Source: Clostridia bacterium (lineage in GTDB: Bacteria > Bacillota > Clostridia > Christensenellales > Borkfalkiaceae). Taken from it: a DNA stretch of 64,000 nt. The stretch lies in NCBI GenBank assembly GCA_017536205.1, contig JAFXHX010000011.1, positions 1-64,000 of the forward strand. The letters run 5' to 3'. The notes below the pieces were generated by a model. That model saw only the letters and a program-made list of their open reading frames with translations. It was not told where the DNA came from and did not search any database. The position numbers were made by a program, and so were the translations under genes. Shown here in pieces: positions 1 through 7,609 of this stretch; position 1 is the stretch's first letter, and each line of letters starts with the position of its first letter.

Positions 1-82
1 AAATATATGTAAGACTTACCCCTATAGCCAATAAAATAGAGAACGCTACCGTTGCAAGAATAATCTTCCTCTTTTTAGCCAT
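1..82 (-). CDS. N-terminal fragment of a secreted or membrane-anchored protein (runs off the left edge)
   Basis: Only the first 27 codons lie in the window. They begin MAKKRKIILATVAF and continue as a positively charged start followed by a hydrophobic stretch of about 18 residues, the pattern of a signal peptide or N-terminal membrane anchor. The ATG at 80-82 is preceded at good spacing by a strong AGGAGGGG ribosome binding site, and a consensus promoter lies 70-97 bases further upstream, so this is a real gene start. The rest is outside the window and no family can be named. Confidence 0.7.
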   Translation of the reverse strand, partial: MAKKRKIILATVAFSILLAIGVSLTYI

Positions 83-150
83 AAAGATCCCCTCCTAATT
101 TGTTAATCATCTTAAAAGTGGCCGTCAAATTATTATTTATCGGTAAGTTT

Positions 151-179
151 ATTATATCACATAACCCATTGAAAATCAA
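151..179 (-). promoter_or_regulatory. Sigma-A-type promoter for the gene starting at 82
   Basis: On the minus strand, TTGATT (174-179) is separated by 17 bases from TATAAT (151-156). The implied leader is about 65 nt before the AGGAGGGG ribosome binding site. Confidence 0.6.
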
Positions 180-259
180 TAATTCATTTAAGCGAATCAA
201 TAATTGAACGAAAGGGGTATAAAGTGAACGATTTATTTTTTTATGGCTAAAAACAAAAA

Positions 260-294
260 AGGCTTGCGAGGGTGAAAACTATCCCAGCAAGCCT
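260..294. terminator. Bidirectional intrinsic terminator between the tRNA operon remnants and the first gene
   Basis: AGGCTTGC (260-267) pairs with GCAAGCCT (287-294), with an inner GGG/CCC pair. A-rich sequence lies to the left and a T run to the right, so it can stop transcription from either side. It is the last of four consecutive hairpins downstream of the tRNA operon. Confidence 0.6.
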
Positions 295-350
295 AATTTT
301 TGCTGTAAAACCTATGAAAAAGGGCAATACCCCTATTTGGCAATAAAAAA

Positions 351-388
351 GCCATAATACCGATATTTTTCGTATCAATATTATGGTT
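351..388 (-). terminator. Hairpin following tRNA-Tyr 3'-end copy 1
   Basis: CCATAATA pairs with TATTATGG with an inner GATA/TATC pair. On the minus strand it directly follows the 3'-end repeat at 395-416, in the same arrangement as the hairpins at 495-529 and 655-690. It is AT-rich, so a weak terminator. Confidence 0.4.
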
Positions 389-394
389 TGTTTA

Positions 395-416
395 TGGTGG
401 GCAGAGGTGGATACAA
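395..416 (-). repeat. tRNA-Tyr 3'-end repeat, copy 1 (pseudo tRNA end)
   Basis: The + strand text TGGTGGGCAGAGGTGGAT followed by ACAA is identical over the first 18 bases to the 3' end (including CCA) of the intact tRNA-Tyr at 690-707. No tRNA body is attached. On the minus strand a hairpin (351-388) follows immediately, as it does after the real tRNA. It could be an attachment-site scar or the remnant of a duplicated tRNA gene. Confidence 0.7.
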
Positions 417-421
417 CCGAT

Positions 422-492
422 ACTCCGTAAACGGAGACCTCTCGGTTGACGCAAGCGCCGATTCCACCTTCGGCGGTTCAAATCCGTACAAA
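422..492. other. tRNA-like debris between the first two tRNA-Tyr end repeats
   Basis: On the + strand a perfect CTCCGT-AA-ACGGAG hairpin is followed near 466-487 by a T-arm-like stretch (CCTTCGGCGGTTCAAATCC) resembling the variable and T arm of the tRNA-Tyr below, but in the opposite orientation to the flanking 3'-end repeats. No complete cloverleaf can be folded. I read it as degenerate tRNA-derived sequence; the reading frames across it are not believable proteins. Confidence 0.35.
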
Positions 493-494
493 AC

Positions 495-529
495 AAAAAA
501 GCGATAAGCCAAAAGGCTATCGCTTTTTT
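495..529. terminator. Intrinsic terminator following tRNA-Tyr 3'-end copy 2
   Basis: AAAGCGATA(A)GCC pairs with GGCTATCGCTTT around an AAAA loop, with T runs on both strands. On the minus strand it lies directly after the end repeat at 531-552. Confidence 0.7.
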
Positions 530-530
530 G

Positions 531-552
531 TGGTGGGCAGAGGTGGATACAA
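531..552 (-). repeat. tRNA-Tyr 3'-end repeat, copy 2 (pseudo tRNA end)
   Basis: A second bodiless copy of TGGTGGGCAGAGGTGGAT plus ACAA, identical to copy 1 over 22 bases and to the real tRNA-Tyr end over 18. The interval from here to the intact tRNA (553-654) contains a CCCC/GGGG hairpin and no open frame of note. Confidence 0.7.
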
Positions 553-654
553 ACAAACCCCACGAAGGCGGGGCCCCTGTTTGACCTTTGTCCGTCAAAG
601 CAAGCCCATCATATGACGGCCGAACCACATGTGGTTCTTTCCACCGAAAGCCAC

Positions 655-690
655 AACAAAACGGACGCACAAAAGTACGTCCGTTTTGTT
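655..690. terminator. Intrinsic terminator of the tRNA operon
   Basis: A perfect 13-bp stem, AACAAAACGGACG with CGTCCGTTTTGTT, encloses a 10-nt loop. On the minus strand it begins at the last base of the CCA end of tRNA-Tyr and is followed by further A/T. It is the first of four hairpins downstream of the operon. Confidence 0.75.
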
Positions 691-775
691 GGTGGGCAGA
701 GGTGGATTCGAACCACCGAAGGTGAAAACCGACAGATTTACAGTCTGTTGCCATTGGCCGCTCGGCAACCTGCCC
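690..775 (-). tRNA. tRNA-Tyr (GTA)
   Basis: The class II cloverleaf has acceptor GGGCAGG paired with TCTGCCC, a long variable arm, a GGTGG TTCGAAT CCACC T arm and an anticodon loop CTGTAAA giving GTA. The CCA end is encoded. It is the last gene of the six-tRNA operon. Its 3' 18 bases recur at 531 and 395. Confidence 0.95.
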
Positions 776-794
776 GTATTTAGTTATAAAAAAA

Positions 795-870
795 TGGAGC
801 TGGCGATTGGAATCGAACCCACAACCTGCTGATTACAAGTCAGCTGCTCTGCCTGTTGAGCTACGCCAGC
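795..870 (-). tRNA. tRNA-Thr (TGT)
   Basis: Acceptor GCTGGCG pairs with CGCCAGC. The anticodon loop CTTGTAA gives TGT, the T arm is GTGGG TTCGATT CCAAT-like, and CCA is encoded. Fifth in the operon. Confidence 0.95.
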
Positions 871-880
871 ATAATAGTTA

Positions 881-956
881 TGGTGCCTCGGGGCGGAATC
901 GAACCACCGACACGGGGATTTTCAGTCCCCTGCTCTACCGACTGAGCTACCGAGGC
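881..956 (-). tRNA. tRNA-Phe (GAA)
   Basis: Acceptor GCCTCGG pairs with CCGAGGC. The anticodon stem GGGGA/TCCCC encloses CTGAAAA, giving GAA. CCA is encoded. Confidence 0.95.
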
Positions 957-967
957 AAATAAAAAAA

Positions 968-1044
968 TGGCGACCCGGAACGGGCTCGAACCGTCGACCT
1001 CCAGCGTGACAGGCTGGCGTTCTAACCAACTGAACTACCGGGCC
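968..1044 (-). tRNA. tRNA-Asp (GTC)
   Basis: Acceptor GGCCCGG pairs with CCGGGTC (one G-T pair). The anticodon loop CTGTCAC gives GTC. CCA is encoded. Confidence 0.95.
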
Positions 1045-1072
1045 ATGGCCATTTTTTAATTTTTTATTTAAT

Positions 1073-1149
1073 TGGTGGGCCTTCAGGGACTCGAACCCCG
1101 GACCAATCGGTTATGAGCCGACCGCTCTAACCAACTGAGCTAAAGGCCC
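1073..1149 (-). tRNA. tRNA-CAT, probably tRNA-Ile2 (lysidine type), else elongator tRNA-Met
   Basis: Acceptor GGGCCTT pairs with AAGGCCC, and the anticodon loop CTCATAA gives CAT. In Firmicutes the CTCATAA loop with a GG(A/G)CCTT acceptor is typical of the Ile2 isoacceptor modified by TilS, whereas elongator Met usually has TTCATAC. The assignment is therefore Ile2 by resemblance; identity elements were not tested. Confidence 0.85.
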
Positions 1150-1160
1150 TTGCATATTTA

Positions 1161-1236
1161 TGGTCGGGGTGAAGAGACTCGAACTCCCGACCTCATGGTC
1201 CCAAACCACGCGCGCTACCAACTGCGCCACACCCCG
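1161..1236 (-). tRNA. tRNA-Pro (TGG)
   Basis: Acceptor CGGGGTG pairs with CACCCCG. The anticodon loop TTTGGGA gives TGG. CCA is encoded. It is the first gene of the operon, just downstream of the promoter at 1258-1286. Confidence 0.95.
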
Positions 1237-1257
1237 ACGTTTGCCGAATGCTTGATT

Positions 1258-1286
1258 ATAATACAATATTTTAAAGCGTTTGTCAA
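1258..1286 (-). promoter_or_regulatory. Promoter of the six-tRNA operon
   Basis: TTGACA (1281-1286), a 17-base spacer and TATTAT (1258-1263) on the minus strand lie about 20 bases upstream of the tRNA-Pro 5' end. No separate promoter is evident in the short gaps between the tRNAs. Confidence 0.8.
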
Positions 1287-1397
1287 GCAATATTTTGCGT
1301 GAAAATCATTTTTTTTAATTTATTTTTACTGTTACTGTATTTACAAGCACCTAAGCTCTTATATTATATGCAAATCATTTTAAAAAGTCAATTAAAA

Positions 1398-1422
1398 TGC
1401 CCCCATCTTTACGATGGGAGCA
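1398..1422 (-). terminator. Intrinsic terminator of the AGCS symporter gene
   Basis: ATGCTCCCAT pairs with ATGGGGGCAT (one G-T pair) on the minus strand, followed by TTTTAAT, shortly after the symporter stop codon. Confidence 0.75.
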
Positions 1423-1433
1423 TATTTTTTTAA

Positions 1434-2909
1434 TTAGTCAATAACGTAACCTTTAATTCTTTCAGCAAGTTCGTTGTTTTGGTCTTCATATGCAGAAAGC
1501 ATAGGAACAACTGCAACGCCTTTCTTACGGTCAAAGTAGTTTTTAGTAATTTTAATTAGTAAGCCACTTAAAGCAATAAGCGCTATAAGGTTGGGTATTG
1601 CCATTAAAGCGTTAGTCATATCAGAAATAAGCCAAACGAAATCTGAACCCAAGTTGTCGCCTGCAAAGGTGGTAAGGAAACCGATACCTATAATCATTAA
1701 GCAGTAAATGATATTGAAAGGAAGGTTACTCTTTTTACCAAATATGTATTGGCAAGCCTTTTCGCCGTAAACTGCCCAAGCAAGTATAGTTGAATATGCA
1801 AAGAGAGGAAGAATAATACTGTAACTGTATTTGAATATATTGCCGATAATTCCACCAAAATTAGTAAACGCACCGAGAGCGGTAGTTGCACCTGTACCCG
1901 TATTAACGCCAGAAGTAAGAACGAAAAGCGCAGTTAAAGTACAAATAACGAAAGTATCAAGGAACACTTCGAAAATACCCCATAAGCCTTGACGAACGGG
2001 TTCAATTTCAGAAGAAGATGAGTGAGCGATAGTTGAAGAACCAAGACCTGCTTCGTTACTGAATACGCCACGAGCAAAACCGTAACGCATAGCCATCATA
2101 ATACCGTAACCCATAAAACCACCAAGAAGTGACTTTTTAGTAAATGCGCTAGCAAAAATAGAACCAAACGCCGCAGGAATAGCAGCTGCGTTGCAAATAA
2201 TTACTATTAACGCCATTATAATAAAGAAAATAGCCATAAAAGGAACGATATAAGAAGTTACTTTACCTATTCTTTGAATACCACCTATTACTACGAGTGC
2301 GGTAAAAACTGCAACGATAATAGCAGTAACCCAAGTGGGTATTTTAAAGGTTTCGCTCCAAGTTGCTTGAATAGTATCGGCTTGAACTGAGCTCATACCG
2401 ATTGCGGCAAGCATAGTAAACACTGCAAATATAATTGCAAGCCATTTTTTACCAAGACCTTTTTCTATATAATACATAGGTCCGCCGATAAACTCACCCT
2501 TTTCATCTTTCTTTCTAAAGAACATACCAAGTGTAATTTCTGCGTACTTAGTTACCATACCGAAAAATGCCGAAACCCACATCCAGAACACAGCGCCAGG
2601 ACCACCAGATAAAATAGCGGTGGTAACACCAACTATGTTACCAGTACCAACGGTACCAGAAACTGCTGTACAGAACGCTTCGAACGGAGATATTGCTTCT
2701 GCGCCGGCAACTGCTGCAACCGTTTTACCTCTCATAAGAGAGATTGAACGACCCATAGTCTTTCTAAGCGCATAGCCAAACTGCCTTACTTGAAAGAACT
2801 TTGTTCTTATAGATAAGAACACGCCACACGCTATGATAAGCACGAGCATTGGTATTCCCCAAAGGATATTACCGTCAATCCAATTGAGTACGTCGTAAAC
2901 AACTTTCAT
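1434..2909 (-). CDS. Amino acid:cation symporter, AGCS family (probably glycine/alanine)
   Basis: This 491-residue polytopic membrane protein matches the usual length of alanine or glycine:cation symporters (AlsT/AgcS). The family motif GGPMYYIEKGL is present near residue 142, with about ten hydrophobic segments and conserved stretches such as GTVGTGNIVG and FSNEAGLGS. It should import glycine or alanine with Na+ or H+ across the cytoplasmic membrane. It is transcribed alone, behind a glycine riboswitch and terminator, which points to glycine as the relevant substrate. The start ATG has an AGGAG site a few bases upstream. Confidence 0.93.
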   Translation of the reverse strand: MKVVYDVLNWIDGNILWGIPMLVLIIACGVFLSIRTKFFQVRQFGYALRKTMGRSISLMRGKTVAAVAGAEAISPFEAFCTAVSGTVGTGNIVGVTTAILSGGPGAVFWMWVSAFFGMVTKYAEITLGMFFRKKDEKGEFIGGPMYYIEKGLGKKWLAIIFAVFTMLAAIGMSSVQADTIQATWSETFKIPTWVTAIIVAVFTALVVIGGIQRIGKVTSYIVPFMAIFFIIMALIVIICNAAAIPAAFGSIFASAFTKKSLLGGFMGYGIMMAMRYGFARGVFSNEAGLGSSTIAHSSSSEIEPVRQGLWGIFEVFLDTFVICTLTALFVLTSGVNTGTGATTALGAFTNFGGIIGNIFKYSYSIILPLFAYSTILAWAVYGEKACQYIFGKKSNLPFNIIYCLMIIGIGFLTTFAGDNLGSDFVWLISDMTNALMAIPNLIALIALSGLLIKITKNYFDRKKGVAVVPMLSAYEDQNNELAERIKGYVID

Positions 2910-2952
2910 AAAAAACTCCTTTTTGACCTAATTGCAACTTGAAAAATAAAAA

Positions 2953-2975
2953 TGGGTTAAGCAAAACTTAACCCT
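2953..2975 (-). terminator. Riboswitch expression-platform terminator
   Basis: GGGTTAAG (2954-2961) pairs with CTTAACCC (2967-2974), followed on the minus strand by TTTTTATTTTT. It lies between the glycine aptamer and the symporter start, so it must be regulated read-through rather than the end of a gene. Confidence 0.8.
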
Positions 2976-3005
2976 AGAAAATCAACGCAAAATGCATTAA
3001 AATAA

Positions 3006-3085
3006 TTCTGTCCTTTCACCTGAGAGATTCGGCTTTACCCTTGCCCCTTCGGTACTTGCCTAAGCAAGATTCTCCAGAGTTGCCT
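3006..3085 (-). ncRNA. Glycine riboswitch (single recognisable aptamer)
   Basis: On the minus strand the signature pieces appear in order: CTCTGGAGA, ACCGAAGGGGCAA, CTCTCAGG and AAAGGACAGA. These are the conserved core of the gcvT-type glycine aptamer, including the P1-closing GGAGA/TCTCT pairing. Upstream sequence to about 3120 contains a short hairpin but no second full aptamer. A terminator follows at 2953-2975 and then the AGCS symporter. Whether glycine turns the gene on or off cannot be read from the sequence with certainty; for transporters an off switch is plausible. Confidence 0.9.
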
Positions 3086-3141
3086 ACGCGCACGGTTATT
3101 ACTTTCCGCACGTTTTAACGGCCATTTATTTAATTATGTAG

Positions 3142-3170
3142 ATTATAGCAAACTAAACGCTAAAAATCAA
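3142..3170 (-). promoter_or_regulatory. Promoter of the glycine riboswitch-symporter transcript
   Basis: TTGATT (3165-3170), 17 bases, TATAAT (3142-3147) on the minus strand, just upstream of the aptamer. It is divergent from the typA promoter about 70 bases away. Confidence 0.75.
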
Positions 3171-3239
3171 CTGATTTAAACACGTTTTTAAAAATATTTT
3201 AACTGTTTTATAAAAGTATTTTAACAACCCTTAAAGCAT

Positions 3240-3267
3240 TTGACAAAACGCCTTTAAAAATTATAAA
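3240..3267 (+). promoter_or_regulatory. Promoter of typA
   Basis: TTGACA (3240-3245), 16 bases, TATAAA (3262-3267), then a GGAGATATT ribosome binding site and the typA ATG at 3290. Confidence 0.7.
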
Positions 3268-3289
3268 ATTATATAAGTTTGGAGATATT

Positions 3290-5110
3290 ATGAAAACGAT
3301 AGATAACGTAAGAAACGTTGCTATAATAGCGCACGTTGACCACGGCAAAACCACGCTTGTTGACGCGCTACTTAAGCAAAACGGAATATTTAGAACTAAC
3401 GAAGTAGTGCAAGAACGCGTTATGGACAGTAACGACTTAGAGCGTGAACGCGGAATTACTATTTTAGCAAAAAACACGGCGGTAAACTACAAAGGCGTTA
3501 AAATAAACATTATCGACACGCCCGGCCACGCCGATTTCGGTGGCGAAGTTGAGCGCATACTTTCTATGGTAGACGGCGTAATTTTACTAGTTGACGCAGT
3601 TGAAGGCTGTATGCCACAAACACGTTACGTTTTAAAAAAAGCGCTTAACCTTAACAAAAAACCCGTTGTGGTTATAAATAAAATAGATAAGGGTGGCGAC
3701 CTTGACAAGACTATGGACAGCGTTATTGAACTGTTTATTGAACTTGGTGCAAACGACGACCAACTTGACTTTAAAACCGTTTACTCGTCTGCAAGGCAAG
3801 GTTGGGCAACTACCGACTTATCTGTTAGTTCAACTAATATGTCGCCACTACTTGACGTTATTATTAACGAAGTTCCCGCCCCCGTTGGCGACGTTGACGC
3901 CCCCTTACAAGCAATTATTTGCAACGTTGACTACGACGAATACGTTGGTAGAATAGGCGTTGGCAGAATCGTTAGGGGCTCTTTAAAAGATGCAAGCGCC
4001 GTTACCGTTTGCCACACCGACGGAACTACGTCTAACTCGAAAATAGGTAAACTTTACCAGTTTGAAGGACTTAAACGAGTTGACGTTGAAAGCGCATCGG
4101 TTGGCGATATAGTTGCAATTTCGGGTATAGCAAACATAAATATAGGCGAAACCGTTTGCTCGCTTAACGAGCCAGACGCACTACCTTTCGTTGCGATAGA
4201 CGAGCCAACCATTTCTATGATGTTTATGGTTAACAACTCACCCTTTGCAGGAAAAGAAGGCAAGTTCGTAACTTCGCGCCACCTTCGCGCAAGGCTTTTT
4301 AAAGAAGTTGAAACCAACGTTTCAATGCGAGTTGAAGAAACCGACAGTGCAGACACCTTTAAAGTTTTTGGTAGAGGCGAACTTCATTTATCAATTCTTA
4401 TTGAAGAAATGCGCCGTGAAGGTTACGAGTTTCAGGTTTCACGCCCAAAAGTAATTTTTAAAGAAATTAACGGCAAAACCCACGAGCCGATGGAAGATTT
4501 GGTTATTGAAGTTCCCACCGAATACGTTGGCGCAGTTATGAGCAAACTCGGTGAACGCCGTGGTGAACTCGTATCTATGGATGCCGACGACCGTGGTGGT
4601 ACTAAACTTAACTTTAAAATACCTTCTAGGTGCTTAATAGGCTACCGAAACGAAATGCTTACCGATACCAAGGGTTTTGGAACTATGGCATCGGTTTTTG
4701 CAGGTTATGAAGAATATAAAGGCGATATTCAAGAACGTAACCGTGGCTCGCTCGTGTGCTTTGAAGCAGGCGTTACCACGCAATACGGCTTATTTAACGC
4801 TCAAGAAAGAACGACCTTATTCGTAAGCCCCGGTCTTAACGTTTACGAGGGTATGATAGTTGGCGTTAACTCTCGTGAAGACGACCTTGTAGTTAACGTG
4901 TGCAAGCAAAAACACCTTACCAACTCGCGCGCTAGCGGTAGCGACGACGCTTTAAAACTCGTTCCCCCTACCATTATGAGTTTAGAACAGTGTATGGAGT
5001 TTATTGCCGACGACGAACTTTTAGAAATTACCCCTAAATCTATTCGTTTAAGAAAGAAAATACTTCAAAAAGATTTAAGAATGAAAGAGTGGGCAAAACA
5101 CAGAAAATAA
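3290..5110 (+). CDS. typA: Ribosome-associated translational GTPase TypA/BipA
   Basis: This 606-residue protein has the normal length and layout for TypA/BipA. An EF-Tu-like GTPase domain at the N-terminus carries G1 [10 protein letters not shown]2 RERGIT, G3 DTPGHADF and G4 NKID. EF-G-like domains and the BipA-specific C-terminal region ([28 protein letters not shown]) follow. TypA acts on the ribosome in 50S assembly and stress adaptation, hydrolysing GTP. It is monocistronic, with a good promoter and a strong terminator (5116-5138). Its codons show the core-gene preference clearly: all seven Asn codons among the first 66 are AAC. Confidence 0.97.
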   Translation: MKTIDNVRNVAIIAHVDHGKTTLVDALLKQNGIFRTNEVVQERVMDSNDLERERGITILAKNTAVNYKGVKINIIDTPGHADFGGEVERILSMVDGVILLVDAVEGCMPQTRYVLKKALNLNKKPVVVINKIDKGGDLDKTMDSVIELFIELGANDDQLDFKTVYSSARQGWATTDLSVSSTNMSPLLDVIINEVPAPVGDVDAPLQAIICNVDYDEYVGRIGVGRIVRGSLKDASAVTVCHTDGTTSNSKIGKLYQFEGLKRVDVESASVGDIVAISGIANINIGETVCSLNEPDALPFVAIDEPTISMMFMVNNSPFAGKEGKFVTSRHLRARLFKEVETNVSMRVEETDSADTFKVFGRGELHLSILIEEMRREGYEFQVSRPKVIFKEINGKTHEPMEDLVIEVPTEYVGAVMSKLGERRGELVSMDADDRGGTKLNFKIPSRCLIGYRNEMLTDTKGFGTMASVFAGYEEYKGDIQERNRGSLVCFEAGVTTQYGLFNAQERTTLFVSPGLNVYEGMIVGVNSREDDLVVNVCKQKHLTNSRASGSDDALKLVPPTIMSLEQCMEFIADDELLEITPKSIRLRKKILQKDLRMKEWAKHRK

Positions 5111-5115
5111 AAATA

Positions 5116-5138
5116 ACACCTTGCAGTTAGCAAGGTGT
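5116..5138 (+). terminator. Intrinsic terminator of typA
   Basis: ACACCTTGC pairs with GCAAGGTGT around AGTTA, followed by TTTCTTTTT. On the other strand it could also end the convergent gene at 5146. Confidence 0.85.
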
Positions 5139-5145
5139 TTTCTTT

Positions 5146-7533
5146 TTACCATATTACTTTCGAGCCACAAGCGGGAAGATAAATCTTTGCCGAATAACTA
5201 AACCCAAACTTATCGTAATACTCTTTATTTATAACGTCTATAACGTTTTTAGCGTTTTCCTTTTTAACTATTGCAACAACGCAACCACCAAGCCCTGCGC
5301 CCGTAAGTTTGCTACCTAAAACGCCTTGTTGAGCGTTTATAAGGTCGCTTAAATAGTCAATTTCTTTAGTTGAGCAACCGTAAGCACCCGTTTGATAAGC
5401 AATATCGGCACCACTTTCAATTAATGCGCTAATAGTTTCGTTTGACACGCTAACGGGGCTTACCACCCTATCACCGTCGTGCGAAAGTTTAATAAGTTTA
5501 CCTATAAGGTCGTAATCTTTTTGTTTAAGCGCGTTTAAAAACTCTTCGGCACGGAAACACTCGGTTATACCGAACGTTGCAACGCCCCTAACGTCGTAGT
5601 AGCCGGGGTCGGCGTGGTTTTTAAAGAGTTCGCTAAGCCTATCTTTTTGCTCGGGAAGTAAAGATATAAGTTCTTCTCTCGTTACCTTTTCGGGCAAAGA
5701 AAGTAAAACGCTATATATTTCCATTTTAGGAACGTTTTTAGCAATATCTCTAAACTCGATAAGTTTGTAATTTGGGTACTGCTTTTTAATGAGCATAAAA
5801 GCAAACTCGTAAGCCATAACTTTGGCGTTAAACTTATCTTTACTGTTTTCAGATTTTTTAGACTGTATTTTACTATCGGCAACGATAACTGCTAAATCGC
5901 TAGGAAAATCAACGCTTTCGCCTATAATAAAGGGTTTAAAGCGAAGCATTGTCATTTTACCTTTTTTAGAGCAATGCATTGCGCCGTGGTCGCCTGCGCC
6001 ACCCCTTGAACCAACGTACCACTCGCCAGAGCCACAAAGTTCAACAAAGTCTTTATCGGTAAGTTCAATAGAGTTAAGATAGCAAACGGCTTCACTTACG
6101 GCAACGACTATACTTGAAGACGACGAAAGCCCCGCAGCAACGGGAATATTACCGTCTGCCATAATATCCATACCACAAAGTGGGTTTTCGGTGGTGTATT
6201 GAAGCCTTAAAGTTGACGCCTTAACGTAGTTAACCCAGTTACCTTTTAACGAATTAACAACGCTAATAACTTCGGGCGAATTGATATATTCTAGCCAAGT
6301 TTCGGCTTTTTTAACTGAAAGTTCTTTAGATATTGAAAACGTTTGGTCTTTAAACTCGTAACTAAGATTTGAAACGTTAACGGTATCGTCACGGCGTGGA
6401 GAAACTACCAAAACGGTGTCGTTATCGATAGTCATAACGTTAATTGCACCACCACGATGGTCTATATGCGTTCCCATAACGTTAACTCTACCAGGCGCAC
6501 GCGAAATAATAACCTTTTTATCGCCGTATTTTTCAACGAACGCGTTAAGAAGTTTTAAATACCTTAACTTTTGTTTTTCTATATTTTCGCTATAAATATC
6601 TAAAAAGGCTTGGTCGTATTCGCCTTGAGTAATTTTAAGTGCAAACTCTTTGGCGGTGTTTAAATATTTTTCGGTAATTAAAGTTAATTCCGGTTTAGTG
6701 CTATAAGTAAGCACGTTTTCGGGGTTTTTAATAACGTAAACGCACGCTTTATTACGGCTTGCAAAATATTCGAGCGCATCGGTAAGATAAACCTCGCCTT
6801 GGGCGTTATCGCTACCCAAAGTTTTAAGCGCTTTTTCTAAACTTACTGCGTTAAACCTATAAAGCCCGGCGTTAGAGTACGGCGTTTGAAGTATTTCTTC
6901 TGGAGTAAAGGCTTTACCACATAAAATCTTGCAGTTTCCACCCTTATAAAAATCTACACCGTCTAAAACCTTTTGCGCTTTTTTAGTGCCTAAACCCACG
7001 TTTTTAAGATAAGACTCCCTTTCTGTTTTAGGAATACTTTGTATTGCCATCATACAAACGTCGGCAAGTTCAACGGTGCCGTAGGGCTTGCCTAAATTAT
7101 CCACTACGACCCTACCGCCACCTATGTTTTTCTCTACGGGTACAACGCCGTTTACAAGTTCACAACTAGCGTCAGCCTTTAAAAGGTCGCTTATAACGCT
7201 TGATTCAACGATTTTATCGCCCATAGAAATTATAACGTTGCCGTTATAACCCGAACTTAAAAGTTCTTTAACGCCACACTCTGCGGCGTGACCCGTACCT
7301 TTTTGCTCGTATTGATAGGCAAACGAAACGCCTTCTTCACCTTGAAGAACTTCTTTAACCGTTTCGGCTTTATGACCTACAACTATAACGAAACGGTTAA
7401 CTCCACCCCTTCGCATTTCGTCTATAAGTCTTTTTATTACGGGAACGCCCGCCGCCTTGAAAACGACTTTGCTTTTACTATCGTCGTTCATGCGTGTGCC
7501 TTTGCCCGCGCACAGAATTATTGCTGCACTCAT
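5146..7533 (-). CDS. Bifunctional sugar nucleotidyltransferase - GHMP (galactokinase-like) kinase fusion
   Basis: This 795-residue protein combines two enzymes. Residues 1 to about 290 form a GlmU/GalU-type nucleotidyltransferase with the pyrophosphorylase loop AGKGTRM at 9-15. Residues about 340-795 form a GHMP kinase of the galactokinase/arabinokinase type: GRVNVMGTHIDHRGG (348-362), the ATP loop GLSSSSS (468-474), a likely catalytic Asp515 in GAGDH, and KLTGAGLGG (742-750). Together it could phosphorylate a sugar at C1 and convert it to an NDP-sugar, as FKP does for fucose but with the domains in reverse order. The sugar is unknown. It has its own promoter overlapping the end of the upstream EamA gene, with a palindrome over the -10. 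Confidence 0.88.
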   Translation of the reverse strand: MSAAIILCAGKGTRMNDDSKSKVVFKAAGVPVIKRLIDEMRRGGVNRFVIVVGHKAETVKEVLQGEEGVSFAYQYEQKGTGHAAECGVKELLSSGYNGNVIISMGDKIVESSVISDLLKADASCELVNGVVPVEKNIGGGRVVVDNLGKPYGTVELADVCMMAIQSIPKTERESYLKNVGLGTKKAQKVLDGVDFYKGGNCKILCGKAFTPEEILQTPYSNAGLYRFNAVSLEKALKTLGSDNAQGEVYLTDALEYFASRNKACVYVIKNPENVLTYSTKPELTLITEKYLNTAKEFALKITQGEYDQAFLDIYSENIEKQKLRYLKLLNAFVEKYGDKKVIISRAPGRVNVMGTHIDHRGGAINVMTIDNDTVLVVSPRRDDTVNVSNLSYEFKDQTFSISKELSVKKAETWLEYINSPEVISVVNSLKGNWVNYVKASTLRLQYTTENPLCGMDIMADGNIPVAAGLSSSSSIVVAVSEAVCYLNSIELTDKDFVELCGSGEWYVGSRGGAGDHGAMHCSKKGKMTMLRFKPFIIGESVDFPSDLAVIVADSKIQSKKSENSKDKFNAKVMAYEFAFMLIKKQYPNYKLIEFRDIAKNVPKMEIYSVLLSLPEKVTREELISLLPEQKDRLSELFKNHADPGYYDVRGVATFGITECFRAEEFLNALKQKDYDLIGKLIKLSHDGDRVVSPVSVSNETISALIESGADIAYQTGAYGCSTKEIDYLSDLINAQQGVLGSKLTGAGLGGCVVAIVKKENAKNVIDVINKEYYDKFGFSYSAKIYLPACGSKVIW

Positions 7534-7578
7534 AAACTCTCCTTATCAAAAAGCCCGTAGGTTAAGTATATCTAACTT

Positions 7579-7595
7579 TAAGTATAAAATACTTA
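7579..7595. promoter_or_regulatory. Palindromic operator candidate over the -10 of the fusion-kinase gene
   Basis: The perfect inverted repeat TAAGTAT-AAA-ATACTTA covers the -10 hexamer (7581-7586). A further TAAGTATA half-site lies about 17 bases away (7563-7570). This is the typical position for a repressor site. Confidence 0.45.
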
Positions 7596-7609
7596 CGATT
7601 ATTTGTCAA
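7581..7609 (-). promoter_or_regulatory. Promoter of the nucleotidyltransferase-kinase gene
   Basis: TTGACA (7604-7609), 17 bases, TATACT (7581-7586) on the minus strand. The -35 lies inside the last codons of the upstream EamA transporter gene, so the kinase gene can be expressed independently. Confidence 0.75.

Noticed and set aside
392..832. Open frames of 60-120 codons across the tRNA region
   Set aside because: They run through tRNA sequence (GGFEPPK and IGIEPTT type strings are translated tRNA ends), have no ribosome binding site and are a familiar annotation artefact.
3085..3120. Second glycine aptamer
   Set aside because: Only a short hairpin is present and the conserved glycine-binding blocks are missing.
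5682..6082. Shadow frames on either strand inside the fusion gene and other long genes
   Set aside because: They overlap well-supported genes in other frames and have no ribosome binding sites or protein character.
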